Assembly: GCA_002305255.1 (NCBI GenBank)
Contig: DBQN01000008.1
Span: 1 to 36,959, forward strand
DNA length: 36,959 nucleotides
Origin: Firmicutes bacterium UBA1393
GTDB taxonomy: Bacteria; Bacillota; DTU025
Reading direction: 5' to 3'
Part shown: positions 1-7,967 of the stretch, one piece after another
Position numbering within the stretch: the stretch's first letter is position 1
How the letters are laid out: every line of letters begins with the position of its first letter
Program-made: the position numbers and the translations under genes
Notes under the pieces: model-generated
Told to the model about the DNA's origin: nothing
Database searches by the model: none
What the model saw: only the letters and a program-made list of their open reading frames with translations

Positions 1-94
1 TCGGTCACACGGTGCGGGGCGCGGCAACAACGTCCGGCCCGGCGGTCGCTGGGCGCCAGGCGCCAGGCACGAAGAACTCATTGGATGTTGCGGC

Positions 95-126
95 CCCTGC
101 TCCCCCGGGAGCAAGGGACCGTTTTC
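95..126 (+). terminator. Probable rho-independent terminator of an upstream gene outside the window
   Basis: TGCTCCC (98-104) pairs with GGGAGCA (107-113). Flanking CCC and GGG extend the stem across a bulge, and TTTT follows at 122-125. No gene end is visible upstream inside the window, so the assignment to an off-window gene is inference. Confidence 0.5.
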
Positions 127-273
127 GTTGGTCGGGCGGATCACTGCCCCCACTGCATGCTGGGGAGACTGCGTCAGCCAGGAAGGAGTTGACGGTTGCG
201 CGTGGTATACGGTGACCGAGGGCTCTTGGCAGCGAGTTGCGAAGTGCGATTGTGGTAGGAGGATCAACTCAGG

Positions 274-1068
274 ATGGGCAGTGTGCCAGTGATAGCGAAG
301 AATCCTGTGAAAGACCATTTGGCCCATGGACACCCTTCTGTTGGGAGTTGGCTGTGGACGCCGTCGTGTGTGGCAGCAGAGGCCTTGAGTTACGCAGGCT
401 TCGAGTGGATAGTGATTGACACCGAGCACGGTGCGGTTAACCCGGAGAACGTGGAGAACATCATCCGCACCATAGAGCGCACTAATGTTGTGCCAATGGT
501 CAGAGTCGGATGGAATGACCCGGTCCTCATCAAGCTGGCTCTCGACAGGGGGGCCATGGGCATCGTTGTGCCTTGGGTCAGCACCCGCGAAGAAGCCGAG
601 CGAGCCGTCTGCGCGTGCATGTTCCCGCCAAAGGGCCTGCGTGGCATAGGTGGAGGTCGGACCACTATGTATGGCCTAGACGGCGGGAGATACATGAGAG
701 ACGCCAACGATAGCATCATGGTCATCGCGCAAATCGAGACCGCGCAGGCCGTGGAAAACATCGACGACATCCTTAGCGTGGAGGGAGTAGGCGCTGCGTT
801 CGTCGGCCCGGCTGACCTTTCGGCATCGCTGGGTATACCCGGCCAGCTGGATGACGAGATCTTCGAACAGGCAGTGTCTAGGGTGCTGGCTGCGGCCAAG
901 AAGCACGGCGTGCCGGCTGGAATGTACCTCGCGAGCCCCGACGCAGTCGCGCGTCGCATACAGCAAGGCTGGCAGCTGATGGCCCTGGCCAACGATGTTG
1001 ATCATATGATTAATGGAGCAAGACAGGCCCTCGCGACCGTGCGAAGCATGTGTGGCGATGAGCGGTGA
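274..1068 (+). CDS. HpcH/HpaI-family 2-keto-3-deoxy acid aldolase (first copy)
   Basis: A 264-residue class II pyruvate aldolase, close to the usual 250-270. The family cleaves 2-keto-4-hydroxy acids to pyruvate plus an aldehyde in the cytoplasm, using a divalent metal. Visible motifs are IDTEHG with the catalytic His at 52, the Arg of MVRVGWND at 77, GIVVPWVST at 96-104, the metal Glu of AQIETAQ at 155 and the metal Asp of VGPADLS at 181. These follow the order known from E. coli HpcH and RhmA-type enzymes. The ATG at 274 has TAGGAGG at 256-262. A second aldolase of the same family lies about 2.8 kb downstream, with a 2-keto-3-deoxygluconate kinase between them, so cleavage of a 2-keto-3-deoxy sugar acid or its phosphate is the likely job. 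The exact substrate cannot be read from sequence. Confidence 0.88.
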   Translation: MGSVPVIAKNPVKDHLAHGHPSVGSWLWTPSCVAAEALSYAGFEWIVIDTEHGAVNPENVENIIRTIERTNVVPMVRVGWNDPVLIKLALDRGAMGIVVPWVSTREEAERAVCACMFPPKGLRGIGGGRTTMYGLDGGRYMRDANDSIMVIAQIETAQAVENIDDILSVEGVGAAFVGPADLSASLGIPGQLDDEIFEQAVSRVLAAAKKHGVPAGMYLASPDAVARRIQQGWQLMALANDVDHMINGARQALATVRSMCGDER

Positions 1069-1126
1069 ACGACGCGGCGAGACTGAGTGACCTCTCACCG
1101 TTAGAAGGACTGGGGGAGTGAATCAA

Positions 1127-1450
1127 GTGTCACCAGAGAAGAAGCAATTCGTATACATCCTGAGGCCTGTTCCGCGCCTGCAGAAAGAGGAGGCCTGGAC
1201 CGAAGAGGAAGAGCGCGTTGTGGGTCGGCACTTCGCGATGCTGCAGGCGCTGCTCAAGGAAGGGAAGCTCGTACTCGCCGGCAAGACCTCCGGACTCGAC
1301 GAGAGGACCTTCGGTATAGTGATTCTCGAAGTCGATGATGAGGAGACGGCAATAGGGATAATGAGGAACGACCCGGGTGTATCCGAAGGGATCATGACAG
1401 CCGAGTTGTTCCCCTATCACATCGCCCTTATGCAGGGCCGCACTATTTGA
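1127..1450 (+). CDS. YCII-domain (YciI-like) small protein
   Basis: About 107 residues with the pattern of YCII/dimeric ferredoxin-like proteins: FVYILRPVPR at the N terminus, a central H-F-x-x-L-Q-x-L helix, the G-K-L-V-L-A-G strand and a C-terminal acidic DDEETA-DPGV segment. The biochemical role of the family is mostly unknown; some members dehydrohalogenate small molecules. GTG codons at 1118 and 1127 are both in frame. I prefer 1127 because GGGGGA at 1112-1116 is then about 10 bases upstream, against one base for 1118. The gene follows the first aldolase by about 60 bases and is probably co-transcribed. Its last 8 bases overlap the end of the convergent lipoprotein gene. Confidence 0.75.
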   Translation: MSPEKKQFVYILRPVPRLQKEEAWTEEEERVVGRHFAMLQALLKEGKLVLAGKTSGLDERTFGIVILEVDDEETAIGIMRNDPGVSEGIMTAELFPYHIALMQGRTI

Positions 1451-1949
1451 TCGAGAACCACGAAGGGAAGCTAGACGTCTCTGACTCCGAACCAGATGCG
1501 GATGCGCCCATCGTGCTAGTTATCTCCTTCGTTATGAGCCAGGTGTCGCCGAACCACTCCATCTCAAACCCGACATCTGAGTAGAGGTACCCTAGGTCAA
1601 AGTCTGCCATGAACGTACACTCGATGTAAGAGATGCTACCATAGGTGTATATGCGTCTGTTCACTATCCTGAAGGATGACCAACCATCCGAGAGTGCGAA
1701 CACAAGAGCATAGCTGAGGGCTAGTCCTTCACGGGTGGCTTGAGATGGCACACCGTCGTGAACCACTGTGTACGGATTGGCGTAGCACTTGGCGATACTG
1801 AGAGGGCTTTCTCTCCGGATGGCACTCTCAAGTGCGTCCAGCCTGGCTTCTGGAGTAGTGATCGACGTTCCGCAACCGCTCAGCATGAGCGCTGCAGTAA
1901 CGAGCAGTGTGAGGAGTATCAATCCCCTGATCGATCGGCGACTTGTCAC
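1443..1949 (-). CDS. Small secreted lipoprotein, possibly NTF2/SnoaL-like
   Basis: A 168-residue protein with an N-terminal basic stretch (TSRRSIRG), a hydrophobic segment and the lipobox LSGC at about residues 23-26, so it should be exported and lipid-anchored. The rest (EARLDALESAIRRE ... KCYANPYTVVHDG ... ECTFMADFDLG ... WFGDTWLITKE) has the helix-then-curved-sheet rhythm of NTF2-like proteins, but I do not recognise the family firmly. The GTG start at 1949 is chosen because GGGAG precedes it by about 8 bases and the signal peptide begins there; an open frame extends further upstream without export logic. It is the only minus-strand gene in the catabolic cluster and overlaps the YCII gene tail to tail. 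Confidence 0.7.
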   Translation of the reverse strand: MTSRRSIRGLILLTLLVTAALMLSGCGTSITTPEARLDALESAIRRESPLSIAKCYANPYTVVHDGVPSQATREGLALSYALVFALSDGWSSFRIVNRRIYTYGSISYIECTFMADFDLGYLYSDVGFEMEWFGDTWLITKEITSTMGASASGSESETSSFPSWFSIK

Positions 1950-2216
1950 TCTGATCTCTCCCTTCTTCTTCGTTCGGCGGGTAGTAGCCGCCGGCCAAAT
2001 GGTAACGGCGGCATACAATGGATAATAGACCATTGGATGACGAATCCCTGCTGATGTCCGAAATCCCTTGGATGACATGTACGGAGTTACTGGGCTCAAC
2101 TACCGATGCTTGGGGTCAACGGGTGCGCCGGTCGCGCTGGCCGCGTCGGCGGCGTCGGTCGCGCCAGACGCGCCTGAACGCGAGGTCGCAACTACGTTCT
2201 ATGGAGGTTCGGAATC

Positions 2217-2601
2217 GTGCGAATAATCAGGGCCACCAGCGATCATGTCGGCGATCTCTTATTGCTGAGAACCCAACTATGGCCCGACTGCCCAGAGGAG
2301 AAACACCGCAAGGAGATCACGGAAGAGCTCGCCGACGAGGAGTCTCTACCTGTCTTCCTTGCAGTCGACACTGATGGGACTGTCATCGGATTCCTAGAGG
2401 CATCGGTCCATCCTGATCTGCATGGCGCCCCCGGCGGTCCCGTTGGGTATGTGGAGGGGTTGTTCGTGCTTGCGCCCCACCGTCGTTGCGGCGTCGGTCG
2501 CGCGCTGATACAAGCGGCTTGGCTACTCTGAAGTGGCGCGCCGCGGAGGCGAGGTGCTGTTCGTGCGCAACCTGGAAGCAACAACCACCCCATGTCGCTG
2601 A
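2217..2601 (+). pseudogene. Broken GNAT acetyltransferase gene, AAC(6')-like
   Basis: Starting at GTG 2217 (GGAGG at 2203-2207), the frame encodes about 100 residues of a GNAT enzyme: LLLRTQLWPDCPEEKH resembles aminoglycoside 6'-N-acetyltransferases, and VEGLFVLAPHRRCGVGRALI is the acetyl-CoA site. The frame then ends as AWLL and stop at 2531. In the +1 frame from 2512 a typical GNAT C terminus continues, KRLGYSEVARRGGEVLFVRNLEA, to a stop at 2599-2601. Roughly 27 residues that normally lie between the ALIQAA helix and the (H)KRLGY strand are missing. The junction sits on CAAGCGGC, which reads QAA in one frame and KRL in the other, as expected for deletion between short direct repeats. The product should be inactive. 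Confidence 0.8.
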
Positions 2602-2795
2602 TTTGTGCGAAACCCACATCCACCGGCTCTCCATTTTGCCGACTATCGTCACCATCTTCCTGAAGGAGTCTGCCCACGCAAGGCGAATAGACGAATAGGA
2701 CGGAGCCACAACAGCGTTGCGTCTGGCGCAACAACCTTGAGCACCAGTGCACGCCGGTTGATGCATCTATCACTGGTCTGGGTGGAGGCATTTGC
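2602..2795. other. Leader of the kdgK gene with a small inverted repeat
   Basis: No gene is seen. GTTGCG (2716-2721) and CGCAAC (2727-2732) form a perfect inverted repeat with a 5-base centre about 65 bases before the kdgK start. It could be an operator, for example for the IclR protein at the end of the cluster, but no second matching site was found. Confidence 0.3.
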
Positions 2796-3821
2796 ATGGG
2801 CAAGAAGTTCGTGAGTTTTGGCGAGATCATGTTGAGGCTTTCGCCTCCTGGTTACGGTCGTTTTGTGCAGGCGACTTCGTTTGACGCGGTCTACGGTGGC
2901 GGAGAAGCAAACGTAGCGGTGTCGGCTGCGAACTTCGGGCTTGACTCCTACTTCGTCACTAAGGTGCCTTCTCACGAGATAGGGCAGTCTGCGGTGAACT
3001 CCCTGAGAGCGCTTGGCGTCGACACCCGCTACATTCTGCGCGGCGGCGATAGGCTGGGCATCTACTTCTGTGAGAACGGCGCTTCCCAGCGCGCTTCAAA
3101 GGTGATCTACGACAGGGCGAACTCATCGATATCCCAGGTGCAGCCGGGCGAGTTCGATTGGGACAAGATCCTCGAAGGGGCCGAGTGGTTCCATTTCACA
3201 GGCATAACCCCGGCTCTGGGCGATAACGTCGCAGCGGTCACAAAGGAGGCGCTCGTCGCGGCCAGGCGCCTGGGCGTGAAGGTCAGCGCCGACCTGAACT
3301 ACCGGAAGAAGCTATGGTCGAAGGAGAAGGCCGGCCGCGTCATGAGCGAGCTCATGGGCTATGTCGACGTGCTCATCGGCAATGAGGAGGACGCTGAGAG
3401 TGTGTTCGGCATCAAAGCCACCGGATCTGATGTGACACGCGGTGAAGTGTCGGCCGAGGCATACGTCGAAGTCGCGCGTAAGCTCGTCGAGAGGTTCGAT
3501 TTCGAGCGTGTCGCGATCACCCTGAGGGAGAGCCGCTCTGCCTCGGATAATGGGTGGGCCGGGATGCTCTACGATGGGGCCACTGCCCACGTCTCGCGCA
3601 AGTATGACGTACACATCGTCGACAGGGTGGGCGGGGGCGATGCGTTCGCCGGCGGTCTCATATATGCGTTGCTGTCGGGTATGCAGGATCAAGAGGCGGT
3701 AGAGTTCGCGGCGGCGGCATCCTGTCTCAAACATTCAATTGTGGGAGACGTGAATCTGGTCAGCGTGGATGAAGTCAAAGCTCTGGCAGGTGGCGACAAG
3801 TCCGGGCGGGTGCAGCGGTAG
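2796..3821 (+). CDS. kdgK: 2-keto-3-deoxygluconate kinase, PfkB family
   Basis: A 341-residue PfkB/ribokinase-fold sugar kinase. It would phosphorylate 2-keto-3-deoxy-D-gluconate to KDPG with ATP in the cytoplasm. The N terminus VSFGEIMLRLSPPGYGRFVQA and the GGGEANVAVSAANFG glycine motif (34-48) are typical of KdgK. SADLNYRKKLW (164-174) and GNEEDAE (195-201) lie in the substrate and nucleotide region. DRVGGGDAFAGG (276-287) is the PfkB signature with the catalytic base at Asp282. The ATG at 2796 has GGTGGAGG just upstream. It is followed after 36 bases by the second HpaI aldolase, a logical partner that would split KDPG to pyruvate and glyceraldehyde-3-phosphate. Close relatives act on other keto-sugar acids, so the substrate is likely but not certain. 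Confidence 0.88.
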   Translation: MGKKFVSFGEIMLRLSPPGYGRFVQATSFDAVYGGGEANVAVSAANFGLDSYFVTKVPSHEIGQSAVNSLRALGVDTRYILRGGDRLGIYFCENGASQRASKVIYDRANSSISQVQPGEFDWDKILEGAEWFHFTGITPALGDNVAAVTKEALVAARRLGVKVSADLNYRKKLWSKEKAGRVMSELMGYVDVLIGNEEDAESVFGIKATGSDVTRGEVSAEAYVEVARKLVERFDFERVAITLRESRSASDNGWAGMLYDGATAHVSRKYDVHIVDRVGGGDAFAGGLIYALLSGMQDQEAVEFAAAASCLKHSIVGDVNLVSVDEVKALAGGDKSGRVQR

Positions 3822-3857
3822 CGCGGGCGGACCACACGTGAGCAAGGAGATCGAGTT

Positions 3858-4655
3858 GTGATGAGTTGTTGTGACCGAAAACCATGCCTGAGGGAACGGC
3901 TAAGAGCAGGGGAAACGGTGTTCGGACCTTTTGCGAAGCTCGCCAGCCCTCAGATTGTGGAGATCGCGGGCTTTGCAGGATTTGACTTCATGATATTCGA
4001 CACCGAACACGGTCCTCTGTCGTTTGAATCGATAGAGAATCTCGTGCGCGCGGCTGAGCTGTCGGGCGTCGCGCCGATTGTGCGCACTTACGAGAACTCG
4101 CCGGCCCTAATCTCTCGGGCGCTGGATATTGGGGCGCAGGGAGTGGTGGTTCCGCACATCACCAGCCGCGCAGAGGCGGAGGAACTGGCCAGAGCTTCGC
4201 GGTTTTTCCCCCATGGCGAGCGCGGCGTGTGCCGGTTCGTGCGGGCTGCGGGCTTCACGAGTGTCGACCGATTCGAGTACATGCGCCGCGCAAGCGACGA
4301 GGCGCTGATCATCGGTATTATCGAGAGCAAGGATGGTCTTGCGAACCTCGACGAGATCCTGTCGGTCGAGGGGCTCGATGTGGTGTTCATAGGCCCCTAT
4401 GACCTGTCGCAGTCGCTCGGTCTGCCCGGGCAGGTCAGGCACGAGCAGGTGCTGTCGAGCATGCAGGCCGTGGTTGAGCAGGCGCGCCGGCGCGGCCGGT
4501 CGGTCGGGACATTCGTCGACAACGTGGCCGACGCCAAGTACTGGGCCGACGCGGGAGTGCAGTTCATCTCGTTCTCGGTGGATGTGGGGATCGTGTATGA
4601 GGCAATGAAGGCATCAGTCGACCAGCTCAAGGCCGCCTGCTTGCCGCAGGGATAG
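3858..4655 (+). CDS. HpcH/HpaI-family 2-keto-3-deoxy acid aldolase (second copy)
   Basis: A 265-residue paralogue of the first aldolase, with all active-site positions kept: FDTEHG with His51, PIVRTYEN with Arg76, GIIESKDG with Glu156 and IGPYDLSQSLG with Asp182. It differs at the substrate-facing loop (VVPHITS instead of VVPWVST) and after the Arg (TYENS instead of VGWND), which suggests a different substrate. GTG 3858 and ATG 3861 are both possible starts after AAGGAGA at 3844-3850. Position directly behind kdgK suggests that it cleaves the kinase product in place of a canonical KDPG aldolase, which is not seen in the window. That link is inference. Confidence 0.87.
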   Translation: MMSCCDRKPCLRERLRAGETVFGPFAKLASPQIVEIAGFAGFDFMIFDTEHGPLSFESIENLVRAAELSGVAPIVRTYENSPALISRALDIGAQGVVVPHITSRAEAEELARASRFFPHGERGVCRFVRAAGFTSVDRFEYMRRASDEALIIGIIESKDGLANLDEILSVEGLDVVFIGPYDLSQSLGLPGQVRHEQVLSSMQAVVEQARRRGRSVGTFVDNVADAKYWADAGVQFISFSVDVGIVYEAMKASVDQLKAACLPQG

Positions 4656-4732
4656 GGCCCGCGTGAGGCCTGCGTGGCGGCTGCGCGGCGTGGCAGTTAC
4701 ACAACTCGATCACCGAAGGGAGTGCTAGAGCG

Positions 4733-5191
4733 ATGAACATTGAGAACAGAATCAAGGAACTCGGGTTCGAGCTTCCAACGGCCCCGACGCCGGCGGGAGC
4801 GTACGTGCTTGGCGTGATCACGGGCAACCTCTGCTTCGTGTCAGGGCAAACAGGCACGGTAGGCGGAAAACTAGTCTACTCAGGCAAACTCGGAAGGGAA
4901 GTCAGTCTTGAAGAGGGCTACAAGTCGGCACAGATCGCTGCGCTGAACTGCCTCGCAGAGGCCAAGGCGGTTCTGGGAGACCTGGACCGCATCAAGCGAG
5001 TGGTCAAGGTGCTCGGCTTTGTTGCCTCTTCGGAAGGCTTTGACCAGCAGCCCAAGGTCGTGAACGGTGCGTCGGAGCTGCTTGGGCAGATCTTCGGCGA
5101 CAGCGGAAAACATGCCAGGTCAGCGGTGGGCGTGGCAGAGCTGCCGTTCGGGGCGCCGGTCGAAGTCGAGCTCATTATGGAGATCGAGTAG
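4733..5191 (+). CDS. RidA/YjgF-family enamine/imine deaminase
   Basis: A 152-residue protein of the longer YjgF subgroup. RidA proteins hydrolyse reactive enamines and imines released by PLP-dependent dehydratases, giving the 2-keto acid and ammonia. Seen here: LCFVSGQTG (33-41), the helix EEGYKSAQIAALNCLAEAK (60-78) and the conserved HARSAVGVAELPFGAPVEVEL with Arg129 at the position of the carboxylate-binding arginine of RidA. The ATG at 4733 follows GAAGGGAG at 4715-4722. Its place in a cluster with a D-serine dehydratase-like PLP enzyme suggests that it finishes that enzyme's elimination product. Confidence 0.88.
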   Translation: MNIENRIKELGFELPTAPTPAGAYVLGVITGNLCFVSGQTGTVGGKLVYSGKLGREVSLEEGYKSAQIAALNCLAEAKAVLGDLDRIKRVVKVLGFVASSEGFDQQPKVVNGASELLGQIFGDSGKHARSAVGVAELPFGAPVEVELIMEIE

Positions 5192-5245
5192 CACCTACCT
5201 CGCGCAACCAAACCAACCACGAACACAGAAGGAGGACAACAGCTA

Positions 5246-6799
5246 ATGACACGTCGTCATGCAGGATGGACCTCGATTCTACTGGCAACCGTCTTGGCGC
5301 TCTTCATGGCCCTGTCGCCTGTGAACGCAGCAGAGCCCAAGAGCGGCGGCATCCTCAGGTTCGCGACCATCGGTGAACCCCCGTCCCTGGATATCCAGGT
5401 CGTCGCCTCTGACCTGGTGAGCACCATCGCACAGCACATCTTCGAGACTCTGTTCACCTTCGACTCCAGTTTCGACGTTGTGCCTCTGCTCGCCGAGGAC
5501 TACACTATCACCGAGAATGGCACGCTCTACACCATAAAGCTGCGCCAGGGAGTCTTGTTCCACAATGGTAAGGAGATGACCTCGGCCGACGTGGTCGCCT
5601 CGCTGAACAGATGGAAGGACGTCTCCAGCCGCGGCAAGATCGCAGGCGACTACATCACGAGCATCACCGCGCCCGACAAGTACACCGTGCGCCTGAAGCT
5701 GAAGTCTCCGTTCTCGCCTCTGCTTTCCTTCCTGGCCTTCCAGAACACCGCAGCGGCGATCTACCCCAAGGAGATTGCTGAAACGGCCGGAGTCAACCCG
5801 CCTAAGGAGTACATCGGCACCGGTCCCTACGTGTTCAAGGAGTGGAGACCAGACGTCTACATCAGAGTGACCAAGAACCCCAACTACGCAGCCCGGACTG
5901 AGGCCCCCAACGGCTTTGGCGGCAACCGCACCGGTTACGTCGATGAGATCAGGTTCATCCCCGTGCCTGAGGTGGCAACCAGGATCGCCGGCGTGCAGAG
6001 CGGCGAGTATGATTTCGCCGACCAGATCAGCACCGACCAGTACGCCAGGCTGAAGAATGACAAGAAGATTCAGACCATCATCGTCAAGCCCTACGGCTTC
6101 GGCGAGCTGATCTTCAACAAGACCAAGGGCCTGATGTCGAACGTCAAGATGCGCCAGGCGGCCCTCGCAGCCCTCGACATGGGCGAGATCATGCAGGCAG
6201 CCTACGGCACCCCTGACTTCTACGACCTCGAGGGCAGCTTCTACCCGAAGGGCACGATCTGGTATTCTTCAGTAGGCACCAGCAACTACAACCAGAAGGA
6301 CATCGCCAAGGCCAAGCGGCTCATGCAGGAAGCGGGCTACAAGGGTGAGACCTTCCGCGTCCTCACGAGCATGCAGTATGACTACCTCTACAAGATGAGC
6401 CTCGTCGCCGCCGACCAGTGGGAGAAGGCCGGCTTCAAGGTCGAGCTTCAGGTCGTTGACTGGGCCACCCTGGTTCAGAGACGCGCCAACCCCGACCAGT
6501 ACGATGTGTTCGTGACCTCCCACGGCTTCGTGCCGGATCCGTCGCTCATCACATTCCTGAGCTCTCAGTACGCCGGTTGGTGGGCCGACGCCACGAAGGA
6601 GTCGGTGCTCAACAGGTTCAACTCCGCTGATGTGAAGACCCGCAGCGGCGTCTGGGGCGAGCTGCAGAACCTCATCTACGAGCAGGTTCCTGCAATCAAG
6701 ACGGGCGACTTCTTCAACCTCTCGATCGCAAGCCCGAAGTTCCAGGGTTACGTGCCCTCCGTGTGGCCGGCTCTGTGGACCGTGTGGCTTGATCGCTAG
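5246..6799 (+). CDS. ABC transporter substrate-binding protein, family 5 (peptide/solute type)
   Basis: A 517-residue exported solute receptor. It has a Sec signal peptide (MTRRHAGWTSILLATVLALFMALS ... NAAEP, cleavage near residue 29), then GGILRFATIGEPPSLDIQ, the entry strand of DppA/OppA-type proteins. The family-5 signature region around VPLLAEDYTITENGTLYTIKLRQGV at residues 74-98 and HNGKEMTSADVV follows. SBP_bac_5 proteins bind di- and oligopeptides but also sugars, nickel and glycosides, so the ligand is open. AAGGAGGA precedes ATG 5246 with good spacing. Codon use is strongly biased to C-ending codons and AAG, fitting high expression. It is the first gene of the importer set and is separated from the permease genes by a structured 207-base spacer. 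Confidence 0.9.
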   Translation: MTRRHAGWTSILLATVLALFMALSPVNAAEPKSGGILRFATIGEPPSLDIQVVASDLVSTIAQHIFETLFTFDSSFDVVPLLAEDYTITENGTLYTIKLRQGVLFHNGKEMTSADVVASLNRWKDVSSRGKIAGDYITSITAPDKYTVRLKLKSPFSPLLSFLAFQNTAAAIYPKEIAETAGVNPPKEYIGTGPYVFKEWRPDVYIRVTKNPNYAARTEAPNGFGGNRTGYVDEIRFIPVPEVATRIAGVQSGEYDFADQISTDQYARLKNDKKIQTIIVKPYGFGELIFNKTKGLMSNVKMRQAALAALDMGEIMQAAYGTPDFYDLEGSFYPKGTIWYSSVGTSNYNQKDIAKAKRLMQEAGYKGETFRVLTSMQYDYLYKMSLVAADQWEKAGFKVELQVVDWATLVQRRANPDQYDVFVTSHGFVPDPSLITFLSSQYAGWWADATKESVLNRFNSADVKTRSGVWGELQNLIYEQVPAIKTGDFFNLSIASPKFQGYVPSVWPALWTVWLDR

Positions 6800-6837
6800 G
6801 CGATCGCATAAGTGAGTAAGTAAGTAACTAGCAGGGG

Positions 6838-6872
6838 TGGGCCGCCGGCTCCGACTTTGGATCGGCGGCCCA
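6838..6872 (+). other. Stem-loop between binding-protein and permease genes
   Basis: TGGGCCGCCG (6838-6847) pairs perfectly with CGGCGGCCCA (6863-6872) across a 15-base loop. There is no U tract, so it looks more like a partial terminator or mRNA-stabilising hairpin that keeps binding-protein transcript above permease transcript, a known arrangement in ABC importer operons. The function here is inferred. Confidence 0.6.
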
Positions 6873-6894
6873 TCGCGACCCGACGGCGTGGGCC

Positions 6895-6962
6895 CCGGAG
6901 CGGAGGCTCCGACGGGCCCGACGGGCCCGTCGGCCCGGCGGCTCGACGGCCCGACGGCTCCA
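6895..6962. repeat. GC-only simple repeat tract with nested palindrome
   Basis: Degenerate iterations of GACGGGCCC and CGGCCCGGCGGCTCGACGG. GACGGGCCC occurs twice in tandem (6911-6928), and CCGACGGGCCCGTCGG at 6918-6933 is a perfect 16-base palindrome. It lies in the spacer before the permease genes. An open frame runs through it into the permease gene, but it lacks any export or family logic and the permease start lies downstream. Confidence 0.6.
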
Positions 6963-7006
6963 GCCGACCCCAGCCCCTGACCTCTGTCTGCGAAGGAGGA
7001 GTGACC

Positions 7007-7948
7007 TTGGAACGCTACATCCTGAAACGGGTGCTTTCGGTAATACCGGTGCTTCTCGTCGTGGCAGTCGTGGTGTTCGCGCTGATACACCTGACGGCGG
7101 GTGACCCGGCAGGCATCATGTTGGGTGATAACGCCACGCCGGAAGATATCGCACGGCTCCGCGCTGAGCTGGGGCTCGACCGACCACTCATCACACAGTT
7201 CTGGATCTGGTTCAGAAATCTGCTCAGGGGCGATCTGGGCGATTCGATATTCCTGCACCGTCCGGTGTTGCAGGCGATAATCGAGCGCGCCGAGCCCACG
7301 CTCATGCTCACGGCGATGTCGCTTCTGGTGGCGGTACTCATCGGTGTGCCCACCGGCGTCATATCGGCTGTGAAGAGGAACACCTGGGTTGACCGGCTGT
7401 TTCTCACCACGGGGCTGCTTGGCGCGTCGATACCAAGTTTCTGGTTAGGCCTTGGCCTGATCTACGTTTTCGCGGTGAACCTCGCGAAGCTGCCGTCGGC
7501 AGGATATCAGCCCATTGCCGATGGGGTGTGGGGGTGTCTCCGCTACTTGATCCTACCCTCGTTGGCGCTGGGCTTCCCGAACTCGGCCCTGATCACCCGT
7601 ATCACCCGCTCGAGCATGCTGGATGTGCTAGACCAGGATTACGTGCGTGTCGCGCGTGCTAAGGGACTCAGCGTCAACAAGGTCGTGCTCAAGCACGCGT
7701 TGAGAAACGCCCTGGTTCCGATCTTGACGGTTGTGGGACTCACCTTCGCCACGCTGATGGGCGGCGCCGTGGTCACTGAGACCGTGTTCAACATACCCGG
7801 CGTAGGCCGCCTGGTGGTGCAGTCGGTGACCCGGCGCGATTACCCTGTGATCCAGGGGATAGTGCTTGTCATCGCATCGCTCTACGTGTTCATCAACCTC
7901 GTCGTCGACGTGCTATACACAGTTGTCGACCCGCGGATCAAGTACTGA
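7007..7948 (+). CDS. dppB: ABC transporter permease, DppB/OppB type
   Basis: A 313-residue inner-membrane permease. It opens with the classical ERYILKRVLSVIPVLLVVAVVVFALIHL first membrane helix, then GDPA and RAELGLDRPLITQFWIWFRNLLRGDLGDS. The EAA cytoplasmic loop appears as DYVRVARAKGLSVNKVVLKHALRNALVPI. The start is TTG at 7007, seven bases after AAGGAGG (6993-6999); the GTG at 7001 is too close to that site. The gene is followed after 19 bases by the second permease gene. It belongs to the importer whose receptor is at 5246 and whose ATPases are at 11825 and 12796. Confidence 0.9.
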   Translation: MERYILKRVLSVIPVLLVVAVVVFALIHLTAGDPAGIMLGDNATPEDIARLRAELGLDRPLITQFWIWFRNLLRGDLGDSIFLHRPVLQAIIERAEPTLMLTAMSLLVAVLIGVPTGVISAVKRNTWVDRLFLTTGLLGASIPSFWLGLGLIYVFAVNLAKLPSAGYQPIADGVWGCLRYLILPSLALGFPNSALITRITRSSMLDVLDQDYVRVARAKGLSVNKVVLKHALRNALVPILTVVGLTFATLMGGAVVTETVFNIPGVGRLVVQSVTRRDYPVIQGIVLVIASLYVFINLVVDVLYTVVDPRIKY

Positions 7949-7967
7949 GGATGGGGGTCGTGAGGCC

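Noticed and set aside
189..211. TTGACG and TATACG before the first aldolase gene as a promoter
   Set aside because: Spacing is only 11 bases, too short for a sigma-A promoter.
6857..7006. Upstream extension of the dppB frame through the GC repeat tract
   Set aside because: Encodes a Pro-Gly-Arg-rich stretch before the first membrane helix; TTG 7007 with AAGGAGG is a better start and fits the family.
6269..7258. Long minus-strand frame across the binding-protein and permease genes
   Set aside because: Antisense to two clear transporter genes, crosses the GC repeat spacer, and shows no family motif.
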